Source: Halorubrum sp. Hd13
GTDB taxonomy: Archaea; Halobacteriota; Halobacteria; Halobacteriales; Haloferacaceae
Length of the DNA: 41,324 bases
Direction: 5' to 3'
Assembly: GCF_002252755.1 (NCBI RefSeq)
Contig: NZ_NHOY01000042.1
Coordinates: 1-41,324 of the forward strand
The position numbers and the translations under genes are program-made. The notes beneath the pieces are model-generated. The model searched no databases, was not told the DNA's origin, and saw only the letters and a list, made by a program, of their open reading frames with translations. This document shows positions 39,171 through 41,324 of this stretch, one piece after another. Each line of letters starts with the position of its first letter. Position 1 is the first letter of the stretch.

Positions 39171-41030
39171 ATGAGCCGGAACGACGAGGTCGCCGCCCTC
39201 TTGGAGGAGTTCGCCGACCTGCTCGAGGCGACCGGCGTCGAGTACAAGCCGACCGCGTACCGCCGCGCCGCCGAGAACGTCCGCGAGCACACCGCCCCGA
39301 TCGAGAACCTCGCGGGGGAGGGGGAACAGGCGGTCGCCGAGATCGACCGCGTCGGCGACGCGATCGCGTCGAAGATCGTCGAGTACTTCGAGACCGGCGA
39401 GATCGAGGAGCTGGAGGCCCTGCGCGAGGAGCTCCCGGCCGACATGGCGGGGCTCACCGCCGTGGAGGGAGTCGGCCCGAAGACGGTCGGAAGCCTCTAC
39501 GAGGCGCTCGAGGTGACCACCCTCGACGAGCTGGAGGCGGCCGCGGAGGCGGGCGAGATCCGGGAGGTCTCCGGCTTCGGCGCGAAGACCGAGGAGAACA
39601 TCTTAGCGAACATCCCGTTCGCCCGCGAGGCGCGGAAACGGACCCGGCTCGGCGACGCCCGGCCCGTCGCCGACGCGGCGCTCTCGTACCTGACCGACGT
39701 CGACGCCGTCGAGTCCGCCGAGGTGTGCGGCTCGATCCGGCGCTGGAAGGACACCATCGGCGACATCGACCTCCTCGTCGCCAGCGACGCGCGCGAGCCG
39801 ATCGTCGAGGCGCTCACCGGCTGGTCGGAGGCGGACGCGACGATCGAGGCGGGCTCCGGGAAGGCGAGCGTCCGCGCGAGCGGGACCCGAGTCGACCTCC
39901 GGATCGTCGACCCGGACGAGTTCGGCGCCGCGCTCCAGTACTTCACGGGGTCTCGGGCCCACAACGTCGCGGTGCGCAACCGCGCCATCGACCGCGACCT
40001 GAAGCTCAACGAGTACGGGCTGTTCGACGTGAGCGACGTCGACGACGGGGCCGACGCAGACGACGCGAGCGACGACGGGGCCGAGTCCGATTCCCGGCGC
40101 GTCGGCGAGCGCGTCGCCGGCGAGAGCGAGGCGGGGGTGTACGAGGCGCTCGACATGGCGTTCGTCCCGCCGGAGCTCCGAGAGGACAACGGCGAGGTCG
40201 CGGCGGCCGCGGCGGGCGAGCTCCCGGACCTCGTCGAGACGGTTGAACTGCGCGGCGACCTCCACACCCACACCGACTGGTCGGACGGCGGCTTCTCGAT
40301 CGCGGAGATGATCGAAGCGGCATCGGAGCGCGGCTACGGCTACCACGTCGTCTCCGACCACGCCGCCGGACCGGGGATCTTCGGGAACACCGGCCTCGAC
40401 GAGGCCGACATCGCGGAGCAGGCCGCGGCGGTCGAAGACGCGGTGAGCGAGGTCGACGGCGCCGTGATGGGCCGCGAGGTCGACGACGCGAGCGCCGACG
40501 ACGGAGCGGGCGCCGGCGACGACGCCCGGATCGCGGTGTTCCACGGCATCGAGGCGAACATCGACGCGGAGGGGGCGATCACCACCGACGACGCGACGCT
40601 CGCCGACCTCGACCTGGTCGTCGCCTCGCCGCACTCCGCGCTCGGGCAGGACGGCGACGCCGCCACGGAGCGACTGGTCCGCGCGGTCGAACACCCCCAC
40701 GTCGACGTCCTCGGCCACCCGACCGGCCGCATCATCAACAGCCGCCCGGGGATCTCGCCCGACCTGGCGGCCGTCGTCTCGGCCGCCGCCGACGCCGGCA
40801 CCGCGATCGAGGTGAACGCGAACCCCGCCCGCCTCGACGCAGACGGCGACGCCGTGCGCGCCGCGGTCGACGCGGGCGCCGCGATCGCCGTGAACACCGA
40901 CGCCCACTCGCCCCGCGAGCTGGACAACGCCCGGTACGGCGTGCACACCGCCCGGCGCGGCTGGGCCGAGACCGCCGACGTGATCAACGCGCGCCCGGTC
41001 GACGGCCTTTGGGAGTTCCTCGACGGCTGA
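39171..41030 (+). CDS. polX: Family X DNA polymerase / 3'-5' exonuclease (PolX)
   Basis: A 619-residue gap-filling repair enzyme. N-terminal helix-hairpin-helix regions (VEGVGPKTV at 98-106, VSGFGAKTEENI near 133-144) bind DNA. The polymerase nucleotidyltransferase motif GSIRRWKDTIGDIDLLV (187-203) has Asp198 and Asp200, and VDLRIVD gives the third acidic residue. The C-terminal PHP exonuclease/phosphoesterase has GDLHTHTDWSDG, VVSDHA, FHGIEANID, VASPHS, VLGHPTGR and NTDAHSPREL, so both active sites are intact. It exceeds the usual ~575 residues through acidic insertions (~284-310 and ~435-450). TATA (AGTATAAGG, ~39137) fits the ATG. Overlaps the next gene by 1 nt. Confidence 0.95.
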   Translation: MSRNDEVAALLEEFADLLEATGVEYKPTAYRRAAENVREHTAPIENLAGEGEQAVAEIDRVGDAIASKIVEYFETGEIEELEALREELPADMAGLTAVEGVGPKTVGSLYEALEVTTLDELEAAAEAGEIREVSGFGAKTEENILANIPFAREARKRTRLGDARPVADAALSYLTDVDAVESAEVCGSIRRWKDTIGDIDLLVASDAREPIVEALTGWSEADATIEAGSGKASVRASGTRVDLRIVDPDEFGAALQYFTGSRAHNVAVRNRAIDRDLKLNEYGLFDVSDVDDGADADDASDDGAESDSRRVGERVAGESEAGVYEALDMAFVPPELREDNGEVAAAAAGELPDLVETVELRGDLHTHTDWSDGGFSIAEMIEAASERGYGYHVVSDHAAGPGIFGNTGLDEADIAEQAAAVEDAVSEVDGAVMGREVDDASADDGAGAGDDARIAVFHGIEANIDAEGAITTDDATLADLDLVVASPHSALGQDGDAATERLVRAVEHPHVDVLGHPTGRIINSRPGISPDLAAVVSAAADAGTAIEVNANPARLDADGDAVRAAVDAGAAIAVNTDAHSPRELDNARYGVHTARRGWAETADVINARPVDGLWEFLDG

Positions 41031-41324
41031 TGGCGCCCCGCGTCCTCGTCGACACGATGTGCGGCAAGCTCGCGACCTACCTCCGGATGTGCGGGTACGA
41101 CGCGGCGTACGCGCTCGACCGCGGGGTCGAGGCCGACGACCGGCTCCTGTCGCTCGCGGCCGACGAGGACCGACTCCTCGTCACCCGCGATCGGGAACTC
41201 GCGGCGCGCGCCGCCGACCGCGACCACGGGGCGGTCCTCCTGACCGAGCGCGACGTGCTCGACCAGCTCCGCGAGGTCGCGGCGGCCGGGCTTCCGGTGG
41301 CACTCGCCGCGGAGCCGACCCGCT
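41030..41324 (+). CDS. Mut7-C RNase-domain protein (partial, runs off the window)
   Basis: The first 98 codons are seen. MAPRVLVDTMCGKLATYLRM, then CGYDAAYALDRG, LLVTRDRELAARAAD and VLLTERDVLDQL match the Mut7-C domain, a PIN-like predicted RNase also linked to a zinc ribbon in the usual ~150-residue protein; the ribbon would lie outside the window. The start overlaps the stop of polX (TGATG), so the two are co-translated. Confidence 0.85.
   Translation, partial: MAPRVLVDTMCGKLATYLRMCGYDAAYALDRGVEADDRLLSLAADEDRLLVTRDRELAARAADRDHGAVLLTERDVLDQLREVAAAGLPVALAAEPTR

Overview
The window looks like chromosomal DNA of an extremely halophilic archaeon (class Halobacteria, most like Halorubrum or a close relative; the genus is an inference). 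The main clues are very high GC with strong third-position bias, highly acidic predicted proteins, archaeal TATA boxes about 25-30 nt before many starts (leaderless transcripts), archaeal SRP54, pantoate kinase, a FlaD/E-domain protein and Mut7-C/PolX genes, and a tRNA-Gln(UUG) with a bulge-helix-bulge intron, a known haloarchaeal trait.

Layout. 1-3.6 kb: purL and an iron-type ABC ATPase behind a DtxR-like palindrome. 3.7-5.8 kb: a small membrane peptide and a toxin-antitoxin-like island (nucleotidyltransferase plus small acidic partner; UPF0175/DUF3368 pair plus a 37-residue ORF). 5.8-14.1 kb: a cell-surface locus with two intact TasA/camelysin-like (DUF1102-type) secreted proteins and one decayed copy, a membrane-bound winged-helix regulator, a large modular surface protein, a rhomboid-type protease, a SipW-like signal peptidase and a DUF5305 protein. 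The TasA-like part has clearly lower GC than its surroundings. 14.1-15.5 kb: an SDR epimerase, the intron-containing tRNA-Gln, and a 26-bp duplication of the tRNA 3' end 97 bp downstream, resembling an integration scar. 15.5-21.7 kb: a complete seven-gene Mrp Na+/H+ antiporter operon in the order A-B-C-D-E-F-G with translational overlaps.

21.8-31 kb: mostly chromosomal housekeeping and hypothetical genes. These include a divergent actin-family protein (salactin-like) in a tight operon with a FlaD/E-domain protein, a DUF2892 protein, a PPOX-family flavoprotein, a zinc-ribbon membrane protein, pantoate kinase, a frameshifted DICT-like remnant, SRP54, a membrane protein and an MFS carrier. 31-37.2 kb: a probable catabolic regulon. 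A TetR regulator, an amidohydrolase, an FAH-family enzyme, a TatD-like hydrolase, a BNR-repeat protein and a DoxX-like protein are arranged around two matching TTTAC-N6-GTAAA operators. A 570-bp non-coding stretch with 57-bp tandem repeats and a 19-bp inverted repeat lies inside it. 37.2-41.3 kb: DUF2237, a second MFS carrier, PolX and the 5' part of a Mut7-C gene.

The strongest candidates for under-described biology are the TasA-like/SipW/rhomboid surface locus, the actin-like protein whose two nucleotide-site aspartates appear replaced, paired with a FlaD/E-domain protein, and the two-operator TetR regulon. Functional assignments come from motif recognition by eye; no database search was run.
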